A stretch of 64,000 nt of DNA. Source: Thiomonas sp. FB-6. Its GTDB lineage: Bacteria > Pseudomonadota > Gammaproteobacteria > Burkholderiales > Burkholderiaceae_C. The DNA is taken from NCBI RefSeq assembly GCF_000377645.1, contig NZ_KB898471.1, forward strand, positions 1 through 64,000. Reading direction: 5' to 3'. Within the stretch, counting starts at the first letter, position 1. Every line of letters starts with the position of its first letter. Positions 47,619-54,920 of this stretch are shown in pieces. The notes beneath the pieces were generated by a model, which was not told where the DNA came from, made no database searches, and saw nothing but the letters and a program-made list of their open reading frames with translations. The translations under genes were made by a program, and so were the position numbers.

Positions 47619-48920
47619 TCAGTTCGATGGGCCCGTGCGCAGCACGCGGTCCTGCAGGCGCTTGAAGCCGATGAGCTTCATCACGTACTTCTCGTAGATG
47701 GGCTCGGAGTTTCCGGTGCGCATCTTGCGCATGAAGTACTTCTCGAAGGCGATCTTGGCCAGGTGCACCCACTTGCCCGAGCCGAACCAGTTGACGTCGC
47801 GCGGCGGGATCTGCGGAATCGCCGCGAAGGCGGCGCCGGTGGTGCCGAAATCGGCCAGGCAGATGGCCTGCCAGGTGCCCTTGTGGGTGGGCTGGGCGCC
47901 CGCCAGCTGCTCCTCCAGGTTGTGCACGATGGCCGTGACCATGGACTCGATCATGAAACCCGTCTTGGGCACGCCGCAGGGGACCGGCGTCGGGCCCACC
48001 GGGGGAATGGCGATGCACACCCCCGCGGAGTAGATGTTCGGGTACTTCGGGCTGCGCTGGTGCTCGTCGACGATGACGAAGCCGCGCGGGTTGCACAACC
48101 CCTCCACCTGGGCCACCGCGTCGACACCCTTGAAGGCCGGCAGCATCATCGAATGCCGGAAGGCCAGCTCGTGCTTCTTGAACACGTTGCCCAGCGCGTC
48201 GAGTTCGTCCACGTACATCCTGCCCTGCTCGACCTTGGTGGTCTTGGCGTTGGTGATCCAGCGGATGTCGTGGTCGCGGAACTCGTGTTCCATGATGCCC
48301 TTGGAGTCTCCCACGCCGTCCAGGCCCAGATGCCCGATGTAGGGCTCGGCGGTGACGTAGGTGATGGGCACCTTGCTGCGCAGGCGCCGCTTGCGCAGCG
48401 CCGCGTCGAGGATCATCGTGTATTCGTAGGCGGGGCCGAAGCAGCTGGCCCCGGGCATGGCGCCGATGATCACCGGGCCGGGCTGCGCGCACAGGGCCTC
48501 GAAATCCTCGAAGCACTTCTCGGCGTGGTCGATGGTGCAGATGGACTGCGTGAAGCCCATGTGCGGGCCGGCTCCCTCCACCTCGTCGAAGGCCAGCTTC
48601 GGGCCGGTGGTGATGATCAGGAAATCGTAGGACACGCTGTCGCCGCCCCGCAGCCGGACGGTGCTGGAGGCGGCGTCGATGGACTCCGCCGGGCGCCCGA
48701 TGAACTCGATGCCCTTGCGCTCCAGGTACGGGGCGATGGGCAGCACCACCTGATCGCGCGAGCGCCAGCCCACGGCCACCCAGGGGTTCGAGGGCACGAA
48801 CTGGAAGTAATCGACGCTGTTGATGACGGTGACGCGATGCTCGCTGCCGAGCTTCGCCCGCGCCTCGTAGGCGGCGGGCAGTCCGCCGATGCCTGCTCCG
48901 AGTACGACGATGTGTGCCAT
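47619..48920 (-). CDS. sqr: Sulfide:quinone oxidoreductase, type I
   Basis: A 433-residue FAD enzyme that oxidises sulfide to sulfur or polysulfide and passes electrons to quinone at the membrane. N-terminal FAD site is VVLGAGIGGLPAAYEARAKL. Three Cys match the catalytic set known from Acidithiobacillus ferrooxidans SQR (C128, C160, C356): here C128 in SICTID, C160 in GASCFGPAYEY, and C354 in AICLADFGTTG. The second FAD-contact GVCIAIPPVGPTPVPCGVPK is typical. The C-terminal amphipathic helices (KWVHLAKIAFEKYFM) would hold it on the membrane. ATG at 48920 with GGAGAGGG upstream. It faces the yeeE-like pair across 317 bp with an FNR-like site. Confidence 0.93.
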   Translation of the reverse strand: MAHIVVLGAGIGGLPAAYEARAKLGSEHRVTVINSVDYFQFVPSNPWVAVGWRSRDQVVLPIAPYLERKGIEFIGRPAESIDAASSTVRLRGGDSVSYDFLIITTGPKLAFDEVEGAGPHMGFTQSICTIDHAEKCFEDFEALCAQPGPVIIGAMPGASCFGPAYEYTMILDAALRKRRLRSKVPITYVTAEPYIGHLGLDGVGDSKGIMEHEFRDHDIRWITNAKTTKVEQGRMYVDELDALGNVFKKHELAFRHSMMLPAFKGVDAVAQVEGLCNPRGFVIVDEHQRSPKYPNIYSAGVCIAIPPVGPTPVPCGVPKTGFMIESMVTAIVHNLEEQLAGAQPTHKGTWQAICLADFGTTGAAFAAIPQIPPRDVNWFGSGKWVHLAKIAFEKYFMRKMRTGNSEPIYEKYVMKLIGFKRLQDRVLRTGPSN

Positions 48921-49083
48921 GGATGCTTCCCTCTCCTCGCAATGACCGTTGGTTGAGTCCCCGGTGTGAGCCCCGGGGTGTTTCGGGCCCTTCGCAGCAT
49001 GCACGACCCTGTATCCAGCGCACACAGGATAACCACCGATAGGCCCCGTGTTTCGCGGCGCCGGCGCGCGCCGCGACCCGCGC

Positions 49084-49097
49084 TTGACGAGCATCAA
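49084..49097. promoter_or_regulatory. FNR/CRP-family binding site, one mismatch
   Basis: TTGAC-GAGC-ATCAA, one base off the TTGAT-N4-ATCAA consensus of FNR/ANR-type regulators. It lies between the divergent sqr and yeeE-like genes. No regulator gene is visible in the window. Confidence 0.6.
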
Positions 49098-49176
49098 GGC
49101 CCCTGCGCGCGGCCTCTTGGTGTTCCCCCCAAGGTGATTAACCCTAATACTCCCCACTGCATGTTTCTTTTGTATC

Positions 49177-49182
49177 TATACT
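49177..49182 (+). promoter_or_regulatory. -10 box TATACT of the yeeE-like operon
   Basis: TATACT lies 55 bp before the ATG at 49238. The -35 position lacks a good hexamer, as expected when an activator is needed. The FNR-like site centre is about 98 bases upstream of the predicted start point. Confidence 0.5.
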
Positions 49183-49237
49183 CTCCCCGCTATCCGCACC
49201 GGATGCGCACGAAAACGCTTGAGGAGGCACAACGCCC

Positions 49238-49744
49238 ATGAAAACCCCTCGCCCACTGTGGAACCCCTACGTCGCCGGCGTGGTGCTGGGAGCCGCACTG
49301 CTGGCCACCTTCCTGGTCACGGGCAACGGCTACGGCGTCACCGGCGCCACCACGCTGGCCACCGCCGCGGCCGCGGGCCACGTCGACGCCTCCACGGTCG
49401 CCCCCGGCACCTACCTGCACGGGCTGTTCGACGCCGGGCTGAATCACTGGATCATCTGGGAGGTCGTCGGCCTGGCGATCGGCGCGCTGGCCGGCAGCCT
49501 GCTGGCCGGACGCTTCCGCTGGCAACTCGACGGGCCGGCCCGCGCGAAGCGCGGCCTGCGCCTGGTGCTGGCCCTGGTCGGCGGCGCGGCCTCCGGCTTC
49601 GGCGCCCGCCTCGCGCTGGGCTGCACCAGCGGCATGGGCCTGTCCGGAGGCGCCACGCTGGCGGCCGCCGGATTTCTGTTCCTGATCGGCTTTTTCGTCG
49701 CCGGCATCGCGTTCGGGCAACTCACCAAGGGGCTGTGGAAATGA
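49238..49744 (+). CDS. YeeE/YedE-type sulfur transport protein, first half
   Basis: A 168-residue membrane protein with about four helices (VAGVVLGAALLATFLVTGNG, WEVVGLAIGALAGSLLAGRF, LVLALVGGAASGFGARLALG, AGFLFLIGFFVAGIAFGQL). The conserved Cys lies in LGCTSGMGLSGGA. YeeE/YedE proteins take up thiosulfate or related sulfur species through paired Cys sites; single-chain forms are about 350 residues, and here the function is split over two genes. ATG at 49238 with GAGGAGG 10 nt upstream. It overlaps the second half by ATGA. Confidence 0.87.
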   Translation: MKTPRPLWNPYVAGVVLGAALLATFLVTGNGYGVTGATTLATAAAAGHVDASTVAPGTYLHGLFDAGLNHWIIWEVVGLAIGALAGSLLAGRFRWQLDGPARAKRGLRLVLALVGGAASGFGARLALGCTSGMGLSGGATLAAAGFLFLIGFFVAGIAFGQLTKGLWK

Positions 49745-50316
49745 GTTTTCCTCTGGGGTATACCGGCCCGCTGTCGGGCATCGTACTCGGCACCGTATTC
49801 GGCTACGTGCTGGAAAACGCCGGCTTCGGCAGCGGCTGCAAGCTGACCGCGCAGCTGCGCTTCCAGGACTGGGCTGTGTTCAAGGTCATGTTCACCGCCA
49901 TCGTGGTGGCCTCCGGCGGGCTGTACCTGCTGCAGGGCCTGGGCCTGGTGAACGTGAGCAGCGACCTGTTCGTGCCCTCGGTGTTCTTGTGGGGAAGTTC
50001 CCTGGGCGGAGTGCTCATCGGCGCGGGCATGGCCATCGGCGGCTACTGCCCGGGCACCTCGCTGGTGGCCCTTTGCTCGGGCCGGGTGGACGGGCTCGTG
50101 TTCCTGCTCGGCATCGTGCTGGGCACGCTGGGCTTCAATTCCGGCTTCGCCTCCATCAAGGACTGGGCCTGGAAACAGGTCGGCCCGGACTCCCTGACCC
50201 TGCCGCAATTGCTGCACCTGCCGGTGTGGGCCGTGTGGGCGCTGCTGCTGGCGGTGCTGCTGGTCGTGGGCTATCTGACCCGCACGGGCGGCGGCGCAAC
50301 GCGCAAGGCCGCTTGA
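49741..50316 (+). CDS. YeeE/YedE-type sulfur transport protein, second half
   Basis: A 191-residue membrane protein, partner of the preceding half. It starts LGYTGPLSGIVLGTVFGYVL, has GSGCKLTAQLRFQDWAVFKV with the first conserved Cys, GGVLIGAGMAIGGYCPGTSL with a second and ALCSGRVDG with a third, and four to five helices. Conserved Cys at a pore-like site are the mark of this thiosulfate-transport family. The ATG at 49741 overlaps the preceding stop, so the halves are coupled. Its stop codon (50314-50316) lies inside the palindrome that forms the next FNR-like site. Confidence 0.87.
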   Translation: MSFPLGYTGPLSGIVLGTVFGYVLENAGFGSGCKLTAQLRFQDWAVFKVMFTAIVVASGGLYLLQGLGLVNVSSDLFVPSVFLWGSSLGGVLIGAGMAIGGYCPGTSLVALCSGRVDGLVFLLGIVLGTLGFNSGFASIKDWAWKQVGPDSLTLPQLLHLPVWAVWALLLAVLLVVGYLTRTGGGATRKAA

Positions 50317-50328
50317 TCCGGATCAAGC
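50311..50328. promoter_or_regulatory. Perfect FNR/CRP-family palindrome before the NPCAP gene
   Basis: An 18-bp perfect palindrome GCTTGATCC-GGATCAAGC containing TTGAT-N4-ATCAA at 50313-50326, the exact FNR/ANR/DNR consensus. Its centre is 168 bp before the ATG at 50488. A TACGAT box at 50369-50374 would place a start point at 50381 and the palindrome at exactly -61.5, a usual class I activator distance. It overlaps the stop codon of the second yeeE-like half-gene. Confidence 0.75.
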
Positions 50329-50487
50329 CGCTCGCCGCCAGGCCCAACGCACGCCCCCCGCCCGGCACTACGATGATCCGCTTTGCGCCGCTCCAGGCCA
50401 GGCCGCGCGCACCAGCGCGCGCCACAAGCGCGGGCGCGCGCGGCTTGCATTCCGATTTCGTCGAACCACAGTGGAAGGAGACCGTCC

Positions 50488-50754
50488 ATGACCCAGTCCC
50501 GCATCAAGACCCGTATCAAGCTGTCCCACGCCCTGCCCGCGCTGGCGCTGGCCACCGCGGCCGTGGCGCCGATGCCCCAGGCGCTGCGCGCCGTGTCGCC
50601 CACCGCGGTGGCGCTGGCCTCGGCCAACCCCTGCGCTCCGGGCAACCCCTGCGCGCCCGGCGCAGCCAAGAAGAAGGCCAAGGCCGGCAACCCCTGCGCT
50701 CCGGCCGCCGGCAAGGCCAAGAAGAAGTCGTCCAACCCCTGCGCGCCGGCCTGA
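50488..50754 (+). CDS. Small exported protein with four NPCAP motifs and Lys-rich linkers
   Basis: An 88-residue protein, mature part about 43 residues. N-terminus MTQSRIKTRIKLSHALPALA plus following Ala-rich residues forms a long Sec-type signal with cleavage probably at ALASA. The mature part has NPCAPGNPCAPGAAKKKAKA, then NPCAPA, a linker AGKAKKKSS, and a final NPCAPA. The only four Cys all sit in NPCAP units. The ATG at 50488 has a GGAAGGAG site 8 nt upstream. I do not recognise a named family. Thiol-rich repeats suggest metal or sulfane-sulfur binding, or a precursor peptide; this is inference. No DUF692-type peptide-modifying enzyme is in view. Confidence 0.8.
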   Translation: MTQSRIKTRIKLSHALPALALATAAVAPMPQALRAVSPTAVALASANPCAPGNPCAPGAAKKKAKAGNPCAPAAGKAKKKSSNPCAPA

Positions 50755-50780
50755 TCGCGCCTGGCGCCGGCCGCCGCGGC

Positions 50781-51467
50781 GTGAGCACCCGGACCGCCCT
50801 CTCGCGCGAACAAGTGCTCGACGCGCTGCGCCGAGCGCCGCGCCAGCCCCTGCAGGCCGCGCTCGAGGGAACGCTGGAACATCTGCGCGCCAGCGCACGC
50901 AGCGGCCGCGGCGTGCTGGCCGAGCTGCTCGGCCGTGCCCAGGCCTTCGCCGAGTGGGACCACTATCCGCCGCGGGACGCGCGCGACCCCCGCAGCGGCT
51001 ACCGCTTCTACTACCACGCCCATAGCCTGCAGCAGCGGGCCCGCGGCGAGCACGGCCATTTCCACGTGTTCGCGCCGCGGCGCGCGCGCGCGGCTGAAGC
51101 CGACTACGCGCATCTGTTCGCGCTTTCGGTCGATGCCCGGGGCATGCCGCTGCGCGTGTTCAGCACCAATCGCTGGGTCACCGCCGAGCACTGGCAGGAC
51201 GCCGCCTGGACCCTGCGTGCGCTCAGGCGCCTGGACCTGTCGCAGGCGCGCCCGCGGCGCGCGGCCTCGTGGCTGCAGGACATGGCGCGACTGTTCGAGC
51301 CGCAGATCCAGGCCGTGGTGCTCGAACGCGACCGCCGCACCGCCGTACGCGCCCGCCAGCGGCCGCTGGAGCGGGTGCTCGAGGACCGCCGCAGCCACAT
51401 CCTCAGCCAGTGCGCCGTGGACCTGGGGCGCCAATTCGAATTCCTGCAGGCCGCCGGCCTCGCCTGA
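50781..51467 (+). CDS. Hypothetical protein with a histidine cluster, after the NPCAP gene
   Basis: A 228-residue soluble protein without signal peptide. The central part has RFYYHAHSLQQRARGEHGHF with H79, H81, H91, H93 and H95, like a metal-binding cluster. Later parts are VFSTNRWVTAEHWQDAAWTL and the helical SHILSQCAVDLGRQFEFLQA. I recall that similar proteins are deposited only as a domain of unknown function, but I cannot check. The start is uncertain: GTG at 50781, 26 bp after the NPCAP stop, has no ribosome site. It may be translated by coupling to the NPCAP gene. No function can be named; a link to the peptide is suggested by position only. Confidence 0.75.
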   Translation: MSTRTALSREQVLDALRRAPRQPLQAALEGTLEHLRASARSGRGVLAELLGRAQAFAEWDHYPPRDARDPRSGYRFYYHAHSLQQRARGEHGHFHVFAPRRARAAEADYAHLFALSVDARGMPLRVFSTNRWVTAEHWQDAAWTLRALRRLDLSQARPRRAASWLQDMARLFEPQIQAVVLERDRRTAVRARQRPLERVLEDRRSHILSQCAVDLGRQFEFLQAAGLA

Positions 51468-51520
51468 GGGCGCCGCGGCAGCTTGACGATCACGTTTGTT
51501 GTTCAACCCGGAGGAGAACC

Positions 51521-52507
51521 ATGAAAACCCTGAAGTACCTGCTGGCCGCTGGCATCGCCGGCGCCTGTGTACAACTGGCCTCGGCAGCCACGCTGCCCGG
51601 TCCGCTGGTCACCCCGCAATGGCTGCACCAGCACCGCTCCGAGGTGACCGTCGTCGACATCCGCGACGACATGGACACGCTGACCCGCGCGCCCAAGTTC
51701 GAGGTGGACAAGAAGACCGGCGCGAAGAAGCTGGTGGCCACCGGCGGCCACCTGGAGGGCGCGCTGTCTGTGGACTTCGGCAAGATCCGCCAGAACAAGG
51801 AAATCGACGGCAAGAAGATCGTGGCCCAGCTGCCCAGCGCCGAATACTTCACCAAGGTGATGGACGAAGCCGGGCTGGACAAGGGTAAGCCCATCGTCAT
51901 CGTGCCCACCGGCGAGACGGTGGACACGATGGACATGGCCACGCGCCTGTATTTCCAGCTGCGCTACTTCGGCGAACCCGAGGGCCAGGTGGCGATTCTC
52001 AACGGCGGGGTCAACGCCTGGCTGCAGGACGGCCTGCCGGTGAGCACCGCCAAGGTCGGCGCGCACAAGGGTGACTGGGCCGCCACCGGCGAGGACAAGG
52101 AAATCCTCGCCACGCTGGACCAGGTCAAGGCAGGCCTGCGCAGCGGCGGCGACCAGTTCGTCGACGCGCGTCCGACGCCGCAGTTCCTGGGCATCGTGGT
52201 CAAGCGCCCGGTGGACGCCGCGGGCGGCCATCTGCCCGGCGCGCGCTCCTTCCCCACCGACGCCATCGTCAAGCCGGTGGGTGCCGCGCACGAGTTCATG
52301 AGCGCCGCCGACTATCGCAAGATCTACGCCGAGTACGGGATCCAGCCGGGCGCCTCGACCGTGACCTACTGCAACACCGGGCACCTGGCCTCGGGCGCGT
52401 GGTTCGTGGACCACGAGATCCTGGGCAACCACAAGACCCGCCTGTACACCGGCTCGATGACCGAGTGGACCAACCTGGGCAACCCGACCGTGGGCCTGCC
52501 GGGCTGA
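51521..52507 (+). CDS. Exported two-domain rhodanese (thiosulfate sulfurtransferase type)
   Basis: A 328-residue periplasmic sulfurtransferase. Signal peptide MKTLKYLLAAGIAGACVQLA with cleavage near residue 22. The first rhodanese domain (TVVDIRDDMDTLTRAPKFEV, VAILNGGVNAWLQDGLPVS) lacks an active Cys in its loop (IVPTGETVDTMD). The second has FVDARPTPQFLG and the catalytic Cys in VTYCNTGHLASGAWF, ending SMTEWTNLGNPT. This inactive-then-active layout is that of classic thiosulfate sulfurtransferases. The ATG at 51521 has a perfect GGAGGAGA site. A strong terminator follows. With sqr and the yeeE-like pair it would move sulfane sulfur in the periplasm. Confidence 0.92.
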   Translation: MKTLKYLLAAGIAGACVQLASAATLPGPLVTPQWLHQHRSEVTVVDIRDDMDTLTRAPKFEVDKKTGAKKLVATGGHLEGALSVDFGKIRQNKEIDGKKIVAQLPSAEYFTKVMDEAGLDKGKPIVIVPTGETVDTMDMATRLYFQLRYFGEPEGQVAILNGGVNAWLQDGLPVSTAKVGAHKGDWAATGEDKEILATLDQVKAGLRSGGDQFVDARPTPQFLGIVVKRPVDAAGGHLPGARSFPTDAIVKPVGAAHEFMSAADYRKIYAEYGIQPGASTVTYCNTGHLASGAWFVDHEILGNHKTRLYTGSMTEWTNLGNPTVGLPG

Positions 52508-52532
52508 ACGCCGCCTGCCGGCAAGCCAGCAA

Positions 52533-52560
52533 GGGGCGCCCGCGGGCGCCCCTTTTTTTT
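52533..52560 (+). terminator. Rho-independent terminator after the exported rhodanese gene
   Basis: Perfect inverted repeat GGGGCGCCCG/CGGGCGCCCC followed by eight T. It starts 26 bp after the rhodanese stop and ends the sulfur unit. Its last T is the first base of the murB stop codon on the other strand. Confidence 0.95.
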
Positions 52561-53582
52561 CAAACCACGACCGGCTCGTATTCGAGCTCGATGCCGAAGC
52601 GCTCGCGCACCGCTTCGCGCACGCTCTCGGCCAGGCGCAGCACCTCCTCGCCGCGGGCCCCGCCCCGATTGACCAGCACCAGCGCATGGCGCGCATCCAC
52701 GGCCGCGGCGCCGACGCTGCGCCCCTTGCAGCCGCAGGCGTCGATCATCCAGGCCGCGGCGAGCTTGTAGCTGCCGTCCTCCAGGGGATAGCTGACGATT
52801 TCCGGAAACTCCTCCAGGATCTCGTTGCGGATGGTGCGGTTGACCACCGGATTCTTGAAAAAGCTTCCGGCATTGCCCAGGACCGCGGGGTCCGGCAGCT
52901 TGGCGCGGCGGATCGCGCACACCGCGTCGAACACCTCGCGCGGCGAGGGCTCGTCGATGCCGGCACGTTGCAGATGGCGCTGCAACTCGGCGTAGCCCAG
53001 CTGCGCCCGCCAGGGCTTGGGCAGGCGCAGGCGCACGCGCGTGATCACCGACTTGCCCGCCAGCGCCTGCTTGAACAGGGAGTCGCGGTAGCCGAAGCGG
53101 CAGGCCGCGCGCTCCAGGGTCACGGCACGCCCGGTGGTCAGATCGACCAGGTCCAGCGACTCGAAACGCTCCGCCAGCTCCATGCCGTAGGCGCCGATGT
53201 TCTGCACCGGCGCCGCGCCCACGGTGCCGGGGATCAGCGCCAGGTTCTCCAGGCCGCCGAAGCCCTGCTCCAGGCTCCAGCGCACCAGCTCGTGCCAGCC
53301 CACGCCGGCGCCCGCCTCGATCACCGTGGACTGCGCGTCGTCGTGCAGCACGCGCAGACCCGCGATCTCGACCTTCAGCACCACGGCGTCCGGGTCCCGG
53401 GTGAACAGCAGGTTGCTGCCGCCGCCCAGCACCAGCTTGGGCGCCCGGCCCAGCTCGGGGTGGTCGACGACCGCGCGGACCTGCCGCGCATCGCCCACGC
53501 GCACCAGCGTGCGCGCGCGCGCGGGCACCCCGAAGGTGTTCAGCCCGCGCAAGTCGACATCGTGTTCAATCGCCAGATCCAT
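52560..53582 (-). CDS. murB: UDP-N-acetylenolpyruvoylglucosamine reductase
   Basis: A 340-residue FAD enzyme that reduces the enolpyruvyl group to form UDP-MurNAc for peptidoglycan. It is the type I form: LRGLNTFGVPARARTLVRVG, LVLGGGSNLLFT (FAD), GLENLALIPGTVGAAPVQNI, the YGMELAERFE segment, and the catalytic-Ser region in GNAGSFFKNPVV. The C-terminus has MIDACGCKGRSVGAAAVDAR and HALVLVN, typical of the E. coli-like form. ATG at 53582. It runs convergent to the rhodanese gene. Confidence 0.95.
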   Translation of the reverse strand: MDLAIEHDVDLRGLNTFGVPARARTLVRVGDARQVRAVVDHPELGRAPKLVLGGGSNLLFTRDPDAVVLKVEIAGLRVLHDDAQSTVIEAGAGVGWHELVRWSLEQGFGGLENLALIPGTVGAAPVQNIGAYGMELAERFESLDLVDLTTGRAVTLERAACRFGYRDSLFKQALAGKSVITRVRLRLPKPWRAQLGYAELQRHLQRAGIDEPSPREVFDAVCAIRRAKLPDPAVLGNAGSFFKNPVVNRTIRNEILEEFPEIVSYPLEDGSYKLAAAWMIDACGCKGRSVGAAAVDARHALVLVNRGGARGEEVLRLAESVREAVRERFGIELEYEPVVV

Positions 53583-53661
53583 ACAATTTCCAGATGCGGA
53601 CCCTCGGTCCGGATTCCATGATTCCCCTCACCGCGGGCGCCCTGCTCGTCCGCCACCGCCC

Positions 53662-54147
53662 ATGCCATCCTTCGACGCCGTCCTCGAACCCGACCTGATC
53701 GAAATCCGCAACGCCGTGGACCAGACCGCCAAGGAGGTCGCCAACCGCTTCGACTTCAAGGGCAGTTCGGCGAAGATCGACCTCGCCGACAAGACCATCA
53801 CCGCCTGGGCCGACAGCGATTTCCAGCTCGGCCAGTTGCGCGACGTGCTGCTGGCGAAGATGGCCAAGCGCAACGTCGACGTGCGCTTTCTCGAACACGG
53901 CAAGCCCCAGCCCGCGGGCGGGGACAAGTTCAAGCAGGTGTTCACCGTGCGCTCGGGCATCCCCCAGGACCTGGCCAAGCGCATCACCGGCGCGATCAAG
54001 GAATCGCGCATGAAACTGCAGGCCTCCATCCAGGGCGAGACCGTACGGGTGAACGGCGGCAAGCGCGACGACCTGCAGGCGGCCATCGCGCTGCTGCGCA
54101 AGCAGATCGACGACACGCCCTTGTCCTTCCAGAATTTCCGCGACTGA
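53662..54147 (+). CDS. YajQ-family nucleotide-binding protein
   Basis: A 161-residue protein of the YajQ/UPF0234 family. Features: MPSFDAVLEPDLIEIRNAVD, RFDFKGSSAKIDL, and two ferredoxin-like subdomains ending KLQASIQGETVRVNGGKRDD then TPLSFQNFRD. In Xanthomonas and Pseudomonas the family binds cyclic-di-GMP. ATG at 53662, 79 bp after the divergent murB start. No strong ribosome site is seen. Confidence 0.93.
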   Translation: MPSFDAVLEPDLIEIRNAVDQTAKEVANRFDFKGSSAKIDLADKTITAWADSDFQLGQLRDVLLAKMAKRNVDVRFLEHGKPQPAGGDKFKQVFTVRSGIPQDLAKRITGAIKESRMKLQASIQGETVRVNGGKRDDLQAAIALLRKQIDDTPLSFQNFRD

Positions 54148-54188
54148 AGTCCCCCCGGGCGGCCGCGCCGGGCCGCCCCCGGCACGGC

Positions 54189-54851
54189 TCAGCGCGGCGG
54201 CTTGCGCTGCGCGCCCGGCGTCTTCGAGCCGATGCGGCTTTCCTCGCCGCGCAACAGCTTGCGGATGTTGCGCTGGTGGCGCCAGATCACCAGCAGCGAA
54301 ATGGCCCCCAGCGCGACCACCATGGCCGGCTGCAGGCTCCAGATCAGGTCCTGCCCGAGCAGCGCGTAGAAAGGCGCGAACACCGCCGCGGCCAGGGCCG
54401 CCAGCGAGGAGTAGCGAAAGAACAGCGCGACGATCAGCCAGGTGACCACGGTCGCCAGCCCCAGCCAGGGATTGGCTGCCAGCAGCACCCCGGCCGCCGT
54501 GGCCACGCCCTTGCCGCCGCGAAAGCGCAGGAACAGCGGCCACATGTGGCCGAGCACCACGGCCAGCGCCACCAGCGGCACCGCGGCGGACTCCAGCCAC
54601 CCGGCCTGCGCCGCGCGCTGCGCCAGCCACACCGCCAGCCAGCCCTTGCCCCCGTCGAGCAACAGGGTCAGGGCCGCCGCCGCCTTGCTGCCCGAGCGCA
54701 GCACGTTGGTGGCGCCGGGGTTGCCGGAGCCGTAGCTGCGCGGGTCCGCCAGTCCCATGCCGCGGCTGACCAGCACCGCGAAAGGCAGGGAGCCGAGCAG
54801 GTAGGCAAGCGCCGCCGCGAACAGCGCAAGGATCATCGATACAGGTTCCAT
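54189..54851 (-). CDS. plsY: Glycerol-3-phosphate acyltransferase PlsY
   Basis: A 220-residue inner-membrane acyltransferase that uses acyl phosphate to acylate glycerol-3-phosphate, first step of phospholipid synthesis. The three PlsY motifs are visible: [20 protein letters not shown], the [10 protein letters not shown] region and [15 protein letters not shown]. About five helices. ATG at 54851, or 54836 for a shorter form. The Arg/Lys-rich C-terminal tail (after IRKLLRGEE) is extra. Divergent from the PHP gene across 69 bp. Confidence 0.94.
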   Translation of the reverse strand: MEPVSMILALFAAALAYLLGSLPFAVLVSRGMGLADPRSYGSGNPGATNVLRSGSKAAAALTLLLDGGKGWLAVWLAQRAAQAGWLESAAVPLVALAVVLGHMWPLFLRFRGGKGVATAAGVLLAANPWLGLATVVTWLIVALFFRYSSLAALAAAVFAPFYALLGQDLIWSLQPAMVVALGAISLLVIWRHQRNIRKLLRGEESRIGSKTPGAQRKPPR

Positions 54852-54920
54852 CGCAGCGGATTCTAGTGTCGGCCCGGACGGCGAACAGCCCGTCAGGCGC
54901 CCAAGCCCTAAAATGCGGGA

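Larger units (their letters stand above)
48921..49237. promoter_or_regulatory. Divergent regulatory region between sqr and yeeE-like genes
   Basis: These 317 bases hold no gene. They contain an FNR-like site at 49084-49097, an inverted repeat CTTGG-N8-CCAAG at 49116-49133, an AT-richer stretch from 49132 to 49185, and a TATACT -10 box for the rightward genes at 49177-49182. For sqr, minus-strand boxes TATCGG (49036-49041) and TATCCT (49026-49031) are candidates; the former would put the FNR-like site near -61.5. Confidence 0.6.

Noticed and set aside
50488-51467. Bufferin-type (DUF692-modified) peptide locus
   Set aside because: The Cys motif is NPCAP rather than the known core repeats, and no DUF692-like enzyme is within the window; the idea of a modified peptide is kept only as a hypothesis.
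51483-51496. Possible third FNR-like site (TTGACGATCACG) before the exported rhodanese gene
   Set aside because: The half-sites are not spaced by four bases and the right half does not match ATCAA.
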